Shown: positions 38,391-47,387, numbered from the stretch's first letter. The stretch: DNA of 55,525 nucleotides from Bradyrhizobium sp. 164 (GCF_023073715.1 NZ_JADPKA010000022.1:1-55525); one strand, 5' to 3'. Translations and numbers: made by a program. The notes: generated by a model not told the origin, from the sequence alone.

Positions 38391-39386
38391 CTACTTCGCG
38401 ACGAATCCGGCTTCCGTCATCAGCGCCTTGTTTATGGCATCGTCCTCCTCGAGGAACTGCACCATGTCCTTGCCGGTGAGGAAGATCGGCTTCAGGGCCT
38501 GCTTCTCCATATAATCCTTGTACTCGGCGGTCTGTGTCACCTTGTGGAAGAGATCGACATAGAACGCCTGCTGCTCCGGCGTGACTTTGCCGGGCAGGAA
38601 CATCGCGCGCAGCATCAGGTACTGGACATCGACGCCCTCCTCCTTGCAGGTCGGGATGTCGGCCCAGGACTGCGTCTCGGTCACTTTGGTGGTGTAGGCG
38701 ATGCGCTCCTTGTCGAACACGCAGAGCGGACGCACCTGGCCCGCGCGCCAGACTTCGAGATTTTCGGAGGGGTTGTTGACGTTGGCTTCGGTGTGGTTGC
38801 CGACCAACTGGGTCGCCGCCTCGCCGCCCGACTTGTAAGGCAGATAGGAGAATTTCGCGCCGGTCTTCTGCTCGAGGAAGACGGTCAGCACGTGATCCTC
38901 GCGCTTGGAGCCGGTGCCGCCCATCTTGAACGGCGAGCTAGCCGCCTTCGCGGCTGCGACGAACTCCTTCACCGTCTTGGGACCTGCGCTGTTATCCCAC
39001 AGCACGAATTGGTCGAGCGCGATCACCGAGACCGGGGTCAGCTCGCGCCAGTTGAAGGGGATCTTCGCCGACAGCGGCAGCATGTAGATCAGCGAGTAGG
39101 CGATCAGCACCTTGGTCGGATCGCCCTCGCTGGACTTCATGTACATCAGCGCTTCCGCGCCCGATGCGCCGCCCTTGAGCGAGACGACTATCGGCTGCTT
39201 CATCAGATTGTTCTTCTGGATTGCGGCCTGCATCATCCGCGCCATCTGGTCGGAGGCGCCACCCGCGCCCGCCGCCACCACGATCTCGACGGGCTTTGCC
39301 GGTTCCCAGCCGGCAAAGGCCGGCGTGCTCAACAACAGCGCCGTCGCCGCGCCGATGGCCTTCACTGGAATTCGCACGAGTTTCAT
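38391..39386 (-). CDS. tctC: Tripartite tricarboxylate transporter, periplasmic binding protein TctC
   Basis: A 331-residue Bug-family binding protein. A signal peptide (MKLVRIPVKAIGAATALLLSTPAFA) precedes KPVEIVVAAGAGGASDQMARMM, the family's ligand-loop region; MGGTGSKREDHVLT and YLPYKSGGEAATQLVGNHTEA follow. It would bind a carboxylate in the periplasm and pass it to TctA/TctB; the ligand is not readable. A truncated relative lies at 40732-41196. The start is the ATG at 39386. Confidence 0.93.
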   Translation of the reverse strand: MKLVRIPVKAIGAATALLLSTPAFAGWEPAKPVEIVVAAGAGGASDQMARMMQAAIQKNNLMKQPIVVSLKGGASGAEALMYMKSSEGDPTKVLIAYSLIYMLPLSAKIPFNWRELTPVSVIALDQFVLWDNSAGPKTVKEFVAAAKAASSPFKMGGTGSKREDHVLTVFLEQKTGAKFSYLPYKSGGEAATQLVGNHTEANVNNPSENLEVWRAGQVRPLCVFDKERIAYTTKVTETQSWADIPTCKEEGVDVQYLMLRAMFLPGKVTPEQQAFYVDLFHKVTQTAEYKDYMEKQALKPIFLTGKDMVQFLEEDDAINKALMTEAGFVAK

Positions 39387-39522
39387 CCCCTGATGTTTTT
39401 TGAGTTGTAGTGCGGAAAAAATATCCCTGCATTGTGCGGACTAATACTGACGAGTTCAAGCAGGCGGGCAATTCATCGTATATGACTTTCGACTGACGAA
39501 GCCGAAAGCTTATGATACCTTA

Positions 39523-39613
39523 CCTGCCCTTCCAATTCGTCTTGCCCTTGTTGAGGAAGGCGTCCATGCCTTCGCGGAAATCCTCGCTCATCTAGGCCTT
39601 CAGGATCAGGTTC
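39523..39613 (-). pseudogene. Remnant of an enoyl-CoA hydratase 3' end
   Basis: About 90 bases match the 3' end of the intact gene at 47419 with scattered changes. On the minus strand it reads LILKA, stop (TAG where the intact gene has a tyrosine codon), MSEDFREGMDAFLNK, then GKTNWKGR and a stop; the intact protein ends RTPNWKGK. The differing tail suggests an origin in a related gene. It and the intact gene frame a block of about 7.8 kb in direct orientation. Confidence 0.85.
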
Positions 39614-39733
39614 ACTTTCGAAGGTCATAAGCGGAATGCAAGCCTATTAGCTTTTCCGCCCATAGCCGATACCACTCTGCCGGCCTCCCTCCCCGGACGA
39701 GTCTGCCCCCCGAGATCCCTCCTGGAACCGATC

Positions 39734-40697
39734 ATGCCGTTTGAAAGCTACAATAACAGCCGCATCCTCGTGACCGGAGGCGCCGGCTTCATCGGATCGC
39801 ATATCTGCGAGCGACTGCTCGAAGCGGGGGGCCGAGGTGGTGTCCGCGGACAATTATTTCACCGGCAGCCGGCGCAACATCGCCCATCTTATCGCCAATC
39901 CACTGTTCGAAGCGGTCAGGCACGACGTCACCTTCCCGCTCTACATCGAGGTCGACGCGATCTTCAACCTGGCCTGTCCGGCCTCGCCAATCCACTACCA
40001 GCGCGACCCCGTGCAGACCACCAAGACCTCGGTGCACGGCGCCATCAATATGCTCGGCCTCGCCAAGCGACTGAAGGCGCGCATCTTCCAGGCCTCCACC
40101 AGCGAGGTCTATGGCGATCCGCTGATCCATCCGCAGACCGAGGACTATTGGGGCAACGTCAATCCGATCGGCATCCGCTCCTGCTACGATGAGGGTAAGC
40201 GCTGCGCCGAGACGCTGTTCTTCGACTATTGGCGCCAGCACGGCCTGCCGATCAAGGTCGCACGCATCTTCAATACCTACGGCCCGCGCATGCAGCCCAA
40301 CGACGGACGTGTGGTGTCGTCCTTCATCGTCCAGGCGCTCAAGGGCGAGCCGATCACCGTATTCGGCGACGGCGGGCAGACCCGCTCCTTCTGCTATGTC
40401 GACGATCTCGTCGAGGCCATTACGCGGCTGATGGTGACACCGGAAGACATCACCGGCCCGATCAACCTCGGCAACAACTCCGAGTTCACGATCCTCGAAC
40501 TCGCCGAGAAGGTCATCAAGCTCACGGGCTCGCGTTCGACGCTGGCGTTCAAGCCGCTGCCGCAAGACGACCCGCGGCAGCGACAGCCCGACCTTGCCAA
40601 GGCGAAGGTGGCGCTGAACTGGGAGCCGAAGGTCGCGCTCGAGGATGGGCTGAAGGAGACGATCGCCTACTTCAAGCGCTCGCTTGAACTGATCTGA
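39734..40697 (+). pseudogene. Second copy of UDP-glucuronate decarboxylase, frameshifted at a G run
   Basis: The 963-base gene at 24877 is repeated here with about fourteen amino-acid changes. The ATG at 39734 opens correctly through [11 protein letters not shown], but a run of six G (about 39827-39832) replaces the five G of the first copy, and the frame changes. The rest of the protein is intact in the other frame from 39837 ([14 protein letters not shown]) to 40697. Except for this one base the enzyme would be whole, so it could be a recent knock-out, a phase-variable tract or an assembly error. Homology also covers about 20 bases before the ATG. Confidence 0.9.
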
Positions 40698-40731
40698 TTC
40701 CGCGCGCAGCTTTCACCGTCCGCAACACGCC

Positions 40732-41196
40732 CTACGCAATGCGCGCGCTGCGATCGCGGCCGCGACGAACTCCTTCATCGTCTTGGGACATCGTCTTGGG
40801 ACCTGCGCTGTTGTCCCACAGCACGAACTGGTCGAGCGCGATCACCGAGACCGGGGTCAGCTCGCGCCAGTTGAACGGGATCTTTGCCGACAGCGGCAGC
40901 ATGTAGATCAGCGAATAGGCGATCAGCAACTTGTTCGGATCGCCCTCGCTGGACTTCATGTACATCAGCGCTTCCGCGCCCGATGCGCCGCCCTTGAGCG
41001 AGACGACCATCGGCTGCTTCATCAGATTGTTCTTCTGGATTGCGGCCTGCATCATCCGCGCCATCTGGTCGGAGGCGCCACCCGCGCCCGCCGCCACCAC
41101 GATCTCGACGGGCTTTGCCGGTTCCCAGCCGGCAAAGGCGGGAGCAGATGCCAATAATGCTCCTGCACTGCAAGCGACCATCATCAGTTTTCGCAC
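40732..41196 (-). pseudogene. Truncated TctC-like binding protein
   Basis: A GTG at 41196 with GGGAAGAG about 6 bases upstream starts a signal peptide (VRKLMMVACSAGALLASAPAFA) unlike that of the intact tctC. From WEPAKPVEIVVAAG to DNSAGPKT the protein matches the intact TctC with about three changes in some 115 residues, then the frame turns into unrelated residues after a short direct repeat ATCGTCTTGGGAC and stops. Only the first domain half remains, so it cannot bind ligand normally. The sharp change from a different signal peptide to near identity suggests gene conversion or recombination. Confidence 0.85.
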
Positions 41197-41652
41197 GCGT
41201 CTCTTCCCTGTGGTTCTATTGCTGACAAGCTCGGCACGTCCCTGTCTCGGCAAGTAATGGCACGTTCGGGCAGTTGCGCAATGTGACTTTGGGCGGAACC
41301 TGCTGCTGAGGCGACGAGTCGCGGTGCACCCGCACTTGCGGCCACGCTCCTAGAGCGGATCCATAGACAAAGTTCTCACGCGAGAACGAGACGATGGTTC
41401 AAAACAATCGATCTTCAACCAAAGCTCCTTTCCTGCACGTGGCCTCTCGATTACGATAGGCTGCGCCGCCGCGCTCAAACGAACCGCAGCGGCGTTAACC
41501 ATTCCACTAAAAATTTATGCCACCGCCGCTGGGTTTTCTCAGATCCGCGTTCTACATTTGTCCTGCCATCGCAATGAACGCGAAGGCGGCCGCCGCCGAT
41601 GTTGCAGCACCGGACGACGGCCTGACCACAACAGACTAACCAGGAGTCCATC
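41197..41652. other. Gap upstream of the five-gene module
   Basis: No gene seen. The AT-rich patch around 41495-41520 (ACTAAAAATTTATGCC) differs from the GC-rich surroundings and may hold the promoter of the small gene at 41653. The junction between duplicated fragments on the left and the module on the right probably falls here. Confidence 0.4.
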
Positions 41653-41820
41653 ATGGCTAAGAGCCATTATACCGCCGATTCGGCGATCGTTTCCGCTTTC
41701 AAGCGCGCTGTTTACGGAGACTGGGGTTCCCCCGGGGGGCAGGCCGTGCTCGCTTTGCACGCGCTCGCGCGCCACAAGTCGGCGAACGAGGCAATGGCCT
41801 TGCCTTCGCCCTCGAACTAG
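41653..41820 (+). CDS. 55-residue protein of unknown function
   Basis: A short frame starting with ATG at 41653 after AACCAGGAGTCCATC, a good ribosome site 8 bases away. It reads MAKSHYTADSAIVSAFKRAV, then YGDWGSPGGQAVLALHALARHKS and ends PSPSN. It has no signal peptide or membrane helix. A similar CAGGAGT leader precedes the next gene at 41964, 143 bases on, so both belong to one unit. Function unknown; small proteins first in such sets can be regulators or antitoxin-like partners, but nothing here shows that. Confidence 0.55.
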   Translation: MAKSHYTADSAIVSAFKRAVYGDWGSPGGQAVLALHALARHKSANEAMALPSPSN

Positions 41821-41963
41821 CACCGCCATACTCACCCCCGATTTCGATCCGCGGACCTATGACGCGCCAGCGTGACGTGGCCGCACCGCGCACTTGCCCG
41901 TTCGAGCCGGGTGCCGTGCTGCCCGTCGGAACGAGGATCTTCATAAGCCCCAGGAGTTCTTCA

Positions 41964-42908
41964 ATGTCGTTGTTCAAGAGCAAGGCCGTGCTGGCCCGCA
42001 GCACCACGCACATCTACCGGCCGTACGGCGGCATTGCCGATGTGCGCGAGGTCACCGACCGCGCCGCCCATGTCCGGGTTCTCGACTTTCCGTGGACCCT
42101 GATTTCGGACCTCATCGCAAGCGAGGTTGCCTGCCCCGCCTTCTACACCATGGTCGGCTCGGGGCGCATCTATCTCGGAGAGACCAACAATCTCGGCCGC
42201 CGGTTGGGAGAACATGCCGCCGATCCCCAGAAGGCCTTCGTGCAGAGGATCTTTGTTGTCAGGGGCGCCGAAGGGTTCCGCTTCACCAAGGACACGGCTG
42301 TCTATCTGCAGTACACGTTGACGCAGACCGCCAGGGCGTGCAGCGCGTTGCAGGTGGTGGCGGGTTGCCCGCCCCGCTTGCCCGAAGTCGACCCGCTCGA
42401 CGTTCCGCTTTTGGAGCGCATCCTGGAGGACAGCAAGCGGCTTCTGTTCGACGCCGGCCTCGCCGCTTTCGAGCCCTCGCCGTTCGCCAACGCGCACGAG
42501 CAGGTCGCTGAGGTCTCCGCGTCCGAAACCGTCGAGGCGGACGAGACCGGTCCGATGGAAATCGGTGTCGATTTGCCGCGCGGCGGCAGCGAGTTCGAGC
42601 TTCGGTATGACGATACGCTGTGGGCACACGGCTATCCCGCCGGCGACCGCTTCGTGGTGGCCGCCGGTTCGGACATCCGCATCACCACGAATCCGAGCGC
42701 GAGCGCGGTCAACCGCGCCCGCCGCGCGGCACTGTTCGATGCTGGCGTATTGAGCCCGATCCCAGGAGCCTCCGATCGCATGCGCCTGACGGTCGACGTC
42801 GCTCTGCCCTCGATGGCGATCGCCGCCGCCGTGGCGTGCGGCGCCCATGTCGACTCTTCGAAGTGGCGGGCGATCGATCCCAATCAGCGCCCCCTGATGC
42901 ACCTCTAG
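41964..42908 (+). CDS. GIY-YIG-like domain protein with DUF4357-like C-terminus
   Basis: A 314-residue protein. Residues about 58-100 resemble a GIY-YIG nuclease core: FYTMVGSGRIYLGETNNLGRRLGEH gives the two short motifs and the arginine and histidine. In related rhizobial proteins a glutamate follows in a (W/Y)LExxL context; here it reads YLQYTL, so the metal-binding Glu seems replaced by Gln. Residues about 210-310 resemble DUF4357 (FELRYDDTLWAHGY, FVVAAGSDIR, DVALPSMAIAAAVACGAHVDSSKW). I start at the ATG at 41964, 7 bases after CAGGAG. The protein may bind DNA without cutting it. It is the second gene of the plus-strand set. Confidence 0.7.
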   Translation: MSLFKSKAVLARSTTHIYRPYGGIADVREVTDRAAHVRVLDFPWTLISDLIASEVACPAFYTMVGSGRIYLGETNNLGRRLGEHAADPQKAFVQRIFVVRGAEGFRFTKDTAVYLQYTLTQTARACSALQVVAGCPPRLPEVDPLDVPLLERILEDSKRLLFDAGLAAFEPSPFANAHEQVAEVSASETVEADETGPMEIGVDLPRGGSEFELRYDDTLWAHGYPAGDRFVVAAGSDIRITTNPSASAVNRARRAALFDAGVLSPIPGASDRMRLTVDVALPSMAIAAAVACGAHVDSSKWRAIDPNQRPLMHL

Positions 42909-42925
42909 TACGGATCTCGACGTTG

Positions 42926-42943
42926 CACGCTCCCGGGAGCGTG
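42926..42943. promoter_or_regulatory. Perfect 18-bp palindrome
   Basis: CACGCTCCCGGGAGCGTG reads the same on both strands with no loop, 17 bases after the GIY-YIG gene and 142 before the ATPase gene. No T run follows, so it fits a dimeric regulator site better than an intrinsic terminator. Confidence 0.45.
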
Positions 42944-43085
42944 TGACGTCGGTCTCTCACCGCATGGCGGCACTTCACCGCCCATCGAGATCCGAAGCAC
43001 CAAGCATTGCCTTCCGTGCCTGTCGAGGTCGGTCACGGCACCGATCGGTTCGGCCGGTTGCAGCGACGCATTCAGGGGCAAGACG

Positions 43086-44645
43086 ATGACCGACGATACG
43101 GACGACACGCCGTTCACCGATTTCGATCTGGATCTCCTCGAGGGAGCGGCTGAGGATTCGGCCGCGAGCGACGACGAACTCGCCATGCTGCCGCGAATTC
43201 TGCGTTATGGGCTGCTCGCCTCGCGCGGCGTCAATTCGGTCCATCGGCGTCTTGCTGCAGAGATCGAGGAAAGCTGTCCCGGCTTACCCTTCACCGCCGC
43301 ATGGCTCGGCATGCCCAATGCCGAAACGGGTCACAGGCTCGCGGCGGAGCTCGACCACCGCGCCGTCGCCGAAGACAAGAGTGAGCTGCGGGGACTTGCC
43401 GATTGCATCCGCCTGACCTCGCTGATACTGCCCCGCGATCGGGCTCTTATCGAGGACCATCGCCGTGTCGCTCGAGCGCTGCTCGCCGCGCTGCGCAAGC
43501 TCGACCACGACAGCCCCCCTCACCTCGCCGCCGAGGCAGAGGCGGTGACCTATGGCTGGGCAGCCTTGCCGGTCTGTGCGGACGACGTCACCAGAACCTT
43601 TCAGACCCCGGCCGCGACCGCCGCGGCGGCTCTGGGTGCGCGCATGGCAACATATCGGATGGAGGCCGCCACCGCCAAAATCTCGGCGCAAGCCACCAGG
43701 GAACGCGTGGAACGGACCAAAGCCGATCTCGCCGTGGCTCCCGTGAAGGGCAATGGACGCGGCGATACGCCGGCGCCGAACGGCCAGGTTGTGGTCGCCC
43801 AATTGGATTCGGCAGAGTTCTCGCGCCATAGGCTCAAGGACATCGTCGCGCCCCTGAGTAAGGTCATCAATATCCCCTTGCCGCTCGTCGCCATGCCTCC
43901 TCTCTCCGAAGTGCGTCGAGCACTGCTGGCCGAGTTTCCGTATGCGGCCGTCGTCGTCGACTTCGTCCTCGCCGATCTCGTCGGTCGGCCAACGGTGAGA
44001 GTAAGCCCATTGCTGTTGAGCGGCGAACCGGGGTCGGGCAAGACGCGGTTTGTGGAGCGCATGTTCCATCACCTCGGAGTATCTCTCTGGCGCACCGATG
44101 CCACGGCAGTCGACGGCTCGGCTTTCGGTGGCACCGACCGGCGCTGGTCGAGCGCCCAGGTCTGCCGCCCCATGTTGGCGATCGCCCGCGCAGGCCACGC
44201 CAACCCCGGGATCCTGATCGATGAAATCGACAAAACCGCGGTTGGCCGCGAATATGGCCGGTTGCTCGACTGCCTGCTGGCCTTCCTGGAATTGGAGACC
44301 GCGCGTCAATACCCTGATCCTGCTCTGCAGACCGCACTGGACCTGCGTCATGTTTCCTATGTTGCCACCGCCAATCACCCCGACACGCTGCCTTCCCCAT
44401 TGCGCGATCGATTTCGGCACATCGAATTTCCCAGGCCCACCGCCGAGGACCTCGAGGCCCTGCTGCCTGCCGTGATCGCCGACATCCTGCGCGATCGTGG
44501 TCTCGACCGTCGCTGGATGATCCCGTTCACGACTACGGAAAAAGAGGCCATCGCGCGCCATTGGCATGGCGGCTCGGTCCGTCGCTTGCGTCGCATCGTA
44601 GAGGTCGTGATGCGCGAGCATGACGCTTGGGCCGCTCGCAATTGA
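43086..44645 (+). CDS. Lon-like AAA+ ATPase without protease domain
   Basis: A 519-residue protein. The N-terminal 270 residues are helical and acidic at the start, of no family known to me. The AAA+ domain follows: Walker A GEPGSGKTRF at about 313, Walker B ILIDEIDK at about 376, sensor-1 YVATANHP and the arginine finger in PLRDRFRHIEF near 437, then a lid with GGSVRRLRRIVEVVM. The LSGEPGSGKT and ATANHPDTLPxPLRDR wording is Lon-like, yet no Ser/Lys protease domain follows. It could remodel a protein or DNA complex for the module. It probably shares a transcript with the genes at 41653 and 41964. Confidence 0.85.
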   Translation: MTDDTDDTPFTDFDLDLLEGAAEDSAASDDELAMLPRILRYGLLASRGVNSVHRRLAAEIEESCPGLPFTAAWLGMPNAETGHRLAAELDHRAVAEDKSELRGLADCIRLTSLILPRDRALIEDHRRVARALLAALRKLDHDSPPHLAAEAEAVTYGWAALPVCADDVTRTFQTPAATAAAALGARMATYRMEAATAKISAQATRERVERTKADLAVAPVKGNGRGDTPAPNGQVVVAQLDSAEFSRHRLKDIVAPLSKVINIPLPLVAMPPLSEVRRALLAEFPYAAVVVDFVLADLVGRPTVRVSPLLLSGEPGSGKTRFVERMFHHLGVSLWRTDATAVDGSAFGGTDRRWSSAQVCRPMLAIARAGHANPGILIDEIDKTAVGREYGRLLDCLLAFLELETARQYPDPALQTALDLRHVSYVATANHPDTLPSPLRDRFRHIEFPRPTAEDLEALLPAVIADILRDRGLDRRWMIPFTTTEKEAIARHWHGGSVRRLRRIVEVVMREHDAWAARN

Positions 44646-44830
44646 GCGATGTCGTGCGATTGCTGCATCCTGCCGACGCACAATCGTTTTGTGCACAGGT
44701 TGCGCTCGAGTGCGCGCCGCCACAGACACCCTGCATCGGAAACGCCCGAACGATCTTTTGCTCTCGCCCTGACCTTCCCCCGAAACGGCACGTCGCCCAG
44801 TTGGCGTCCAACAGTCAGGAGTTAAGACCG

Positions 44831-45946
44831 TCAGCGATCCGACTTGGTCTTCAGCGTGCGACGATTTGCGAGCTGCCTCGCGCGGTCGATGCTGCCGGTG
44901 CGAGGCTCTCTGGCGGCTTCGATCCTCACGTAGCCGACCAGCTTCCGACCATGCTGGTGATGGCCGTAATGAGACTGGGTCTTGTCGGTACCGTGGCCGG
45001 CAGCAATAGCGACCTCCCTTCCGGCCCCGTAAGTTGCCTTCAGGTCCGCCACAACCTGGTTCCTTACGACGTAGGGCGTGATGGAAACCGCGTCGCGAAG
45101 AACGCGCTCGCCGAGCCTGCCAAGCGCTTTGCGGAAAGCATCGGTCGAAGCGATCGTCACCACCGAGCACCCGCCCGCGCACAAGTCGGCAAGATACTGC
45201 GCCGGCCCTCCGACAATGATCCAGTCTACGGTTATCGTGCTGCGGCCGGTGCCATATCGGCCGCGATGGCTCTTGGCGGGTGTATATTCGATCGCGAGCT
45301 CATTATCTCGCACGGAAAGACGAACGCCCACCCGATGCACGTTGTTGCGCAGCCCTTCAGTCAGCTCTTCGGGCCTGATCGGAGCGATCAAGCAAACCGC
45401 GAGCGCCGCTCGATATTTCCAGTCCGTGGGAACCCCGTCCCACAATTCTCTCGTCCAGTCGCCCCCTCTCTTGTGCAGGACTGCCAAGACGTCCTTCTTT
45501 CCGCCCGAGCCGCCGCCGGATTCTTCACCCTCTTCCGTCTCTTCGGTCTTGGACGGTTTCCAACGGGAAGGTCCGTTCTCGAAGGGCAGAACGCCAGGCT
45601 CGCAAGGGGGCTCGAGCGCCAAGGCCTTCTCGACCAGGACCAACATCCGATGGAGCCGGCGCGCATAGTCCAGAGCGAGATCTGCGTCTTCCCGTTCTGC
45701 GGCATCGTAGCAGGCCCAGAACAGGTTGATCAGAGAAATCCTGGCTCCAGTATGAAATGCAGCACGGGAAAAATAGAAGCCGCCGCGGCTGATCTCCGGC
45801 CGCAACGGATCGAGATTGCCCGATGCCAGCATGCGCTCGAACTCCGCGAGGTAGGCATCGAGCGCGTTCGGGCTGACTTCGCGCTTGGGAATGCGCTCGC
45901 AACATGCCAGCGTACGCTCCAGCAGTGTCCGGACGTTTACGTTCAT
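44831..45946 (-). CDS. Divergent tyrosine recombinase/integrase-like protein
   Basis: A 371-residue protein. Residues 1-120 are helical, followed by an acidic low-complexity linker (SKTEETEEGEESGGGSGG). The C-terminal half has the order of a phage integrase: RPEELTEGLRNN with the first arginine, PYVVRNQVVADL where HxxR is expected (the His is replaced by Tyr), and GHGTDKTQSHYGHHQHGR holding the GH and the likely nucleophilic tyrosine. I start at the ATG at 45946; the longer frame runs on to 46066 without sense. Whether it still recombines DNA is unclear. It is 138 bases downstream of the DUF3102-like gene and converges on the ATPase gene. Confidence 0.68.
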   Translation of the reverse strand: MNVNVRTLLERTLACCERIPKREVSPNALDAYLAEFERMLASGNLDPLRPEISRGGFYFSRAAFHTGARISLINLFWACYDAAEREDADLALDYARRLHRMLVLVEKALALEPPCEPGVLPFENGPSRWKPSKTEETEEGEESGGGSGGKKDVLAVLHKRGGDWTRELWDGVPTDWKYRAALAVCLIAPIRPEELTEGLRNNVHRVGVRLSVRDNELAIEYTPAKSHRGRYGTGRSTITVDWIIVGGPAQYLADLCAGGCSVVTIASTDAFRKALGRLGERVLRDAVSITPYVVRNQVVADLKATYGAGREVAIAAGHGTDKTQSHYGHHQHGRKLVGYVRIEAAREPRTGSIDRARQLANRRTLKTKSDR

Positions 45947-46084
45947 TGCTGGTCCAGCCTCCTTATTGTCGGACGCCAAGCGTCCGGAAAAACGGGACAA
46001 GCGATCGCCGCGCCAACGATGGGTGCGTTGATGAAGGACATCAGCGCTTCGCCAGGAGACCGGCAATCCTTACCGCGGAATGAA

Positions 46085-46726
46085 CTAACCGAAGACGGTC
46101 TGGGGAAGCGGACGAGGAACAACCGGTGCCTCGGTCGCGCCGCCAAGCAGACCGCACTTCCTTCCCAGTTCGCCGATCGCCGAAGACTTGGCGTCAGCCA
46201 GGAAGCCGACGAACGCCGCGAGCTGAGCGGACGACAGCGCGGAGGTCAGCATGAAGGCCAGCCGGTCGATCTCCTCCGAAGAGATCTCGCCGTGGCGGCG
46301 CCGCGCGCCGGCGTCTTTCGCGTCTTTCATGCGCTCCACGACGATCGCGATCGTCGGAATGTTGCCAGCGGCGATTTCGGCCAAGATCGCCTGCACCACT
46401 TCGGAATCGGCATCCTTGGCAGCGAGCTTATAGGCGACGCCGGGGGGCACTTGAGAGACGACCTCCTCGCCGAGACGGTCCGCCAACTTTGCAAGGCACA
46501 TGTAGTGCTGCGCCATTCGAGGATTCAGATCGAGAGCTTCGACGCAGTAGGTGGCGAACTCACCCCGCTTAAGCTTGGACTTCACCGCGATCAGCGCCTT
46601 GCCGGCCGCGATGTTGCGTTCGGTGGAAGATCGGAAAGACGCCCGGATCTGGATCGTCAGATGCCGAACTTCTTCGCGGCACTCGGCGGGAATCTTGGTG
46701 AAGTCGTAATTCTCAACGTCCCTCAT
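46085..46726 (-). CDS. DUF3102-like protein
   Basis: A 213-residue soluble protein. IQIRASFRSSTERNIAAGKALIAVKSKLKRGEFATYCVEALDLNPRMAQHYMCLAKLADRL has the DUF3102 pattern: a helix, then G(K/E)xLxxxKxxLxHGEFxxW, then xSxRxAQxYMxLA. The last part resembles a helix-turn-helix as in ParB-like plasmid proteins. Such proteins are found on plasmids, phages and integrative elements and are thought to regulate or bind DNA. It reads into the recombinase gene and faces an AT-rich region with inverted repeats. Confidence 0.72.
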   Translation of the reverse strand: MRDVENYDFTKIPAECREEVRHLTIQIRASFRSSTERNIAAGKALIAVKSKLKRGEFATYCVEALDLNPRMAQHYMCLAKLADRLGEEVVSQVPPGVAYKLAAKDADSEVVQAILAEIAAGNIPTIAIVVERMKDAKDAGARRRHGEISSEEIDRLAFMLTSALSSAQLAAFVGFLADAKSSAIGELGRKCGLLGGATEAPVVPRPLPQTVFG

Positions 46727-46851
46727 GCGGTCCCTCTCACGCTGAAATCCTGTGGACCCCCCGCAGGACTGTCGCCCTACCCCGCAAGAAAGATTAGAGC
46801 GCTTCGGAATTCCGTCAAGGCAATTTGATTAACTCAAACAAAAAATCTTAA

Positions 46852-46872
46852 AAAGCGAAACTGTTTCGCTTT
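46852..46872. repeat. Inverted repeat AAAGCGAAAC-T-GTTTCGCTTT, copy 1
   Basis: Perfect 10-bp arms around a single T in the promoter region of the DUF3102-like gene. Its core CGAAACTGTTTCGCTTTC (18 bases) is repeated exactly at 47371-47388 in the same direction. Confidence 0.7.
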
Positions 46873-46891
46873 CGGAAATATGTAAATACCA

Positions 46892-46912
46892 AAAGCACTA
46901 CTTTGGTGCTTT
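46892..46912. promoter_or_regulatory. Second inverted repeat in the DUF3102 promoter region
   Basis: AAAGCAC, 7 bases (TACTTTG), GTGCTTT. Lies 20 bases beyond the first dyad within the same AT-rich patch, so it may be another operator or part of the promoter. Confidence 0.4.
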
Positions 46913-47367
46913 GCATATCAGCTAGTCGTCGGCACCAAGCCAAGCATGATGAGAGCTCGTAACCAAACTAATCTCCATCCACTATGCATCTATCAGAATT
47001 GGAGATGCGGCGTGCGTCTAACAGACCGATGGCAGCCTGTTTGGCACGAGGATCGAGTGCACATACCGATGAATTCCTGCACCAGGATTTTCTTCGTAAC
47101 GGCCGAGGTGATTTCGGAAATTCGTTGGCCGGCCACAGTCGGCGCTCATCTCTGCGAACGCTTGGCGAGTCCAACCGGTGGAGGCAGGTCGATTTCGCAA
47201 CGTTGCATAATCAGCGTAGAATAGTCTGCTGAACGGTTTCGACGTAGGCGCCGAAAAGCACGCGCTTCGACTGGCCCGATAAAGCGCCGGCCGCCTGCGG
47301 CGCTCCAGAAGATCCTACGCGCTGAAAGTTTCGGTCAATCGTCGCGCGAATTGGATACCGAAGCAGA

Positions 47368-47387
47368 AAACGAAACTGTTTCGCTTT
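47368..47387. repeat. Inverted repeat, copy 2
   Basis: AAACGAAAC-T-GTTTCGCTTT with one mismatch between arms; 18 bases identical in the same orientation to copy 1. It is 31 bases from the intact hydratase stop, near the edge of the inserted block. Confidence 0.65.

Noticed and set aside
43284..45182. 632-codon minus-strand frame over the ATPase gene
   Set aside because: Overlaps the Walker-motif-bearing ATPase in antisense and runs into the recombinase gene out of frame; no domain.
44627..46828. 733-codon plus-strand frame over the recombinase and DUF3102 genes
   Set aside because: Antisense of two genes that have motifs and good starts; no homology visible in the plus-strand reading.
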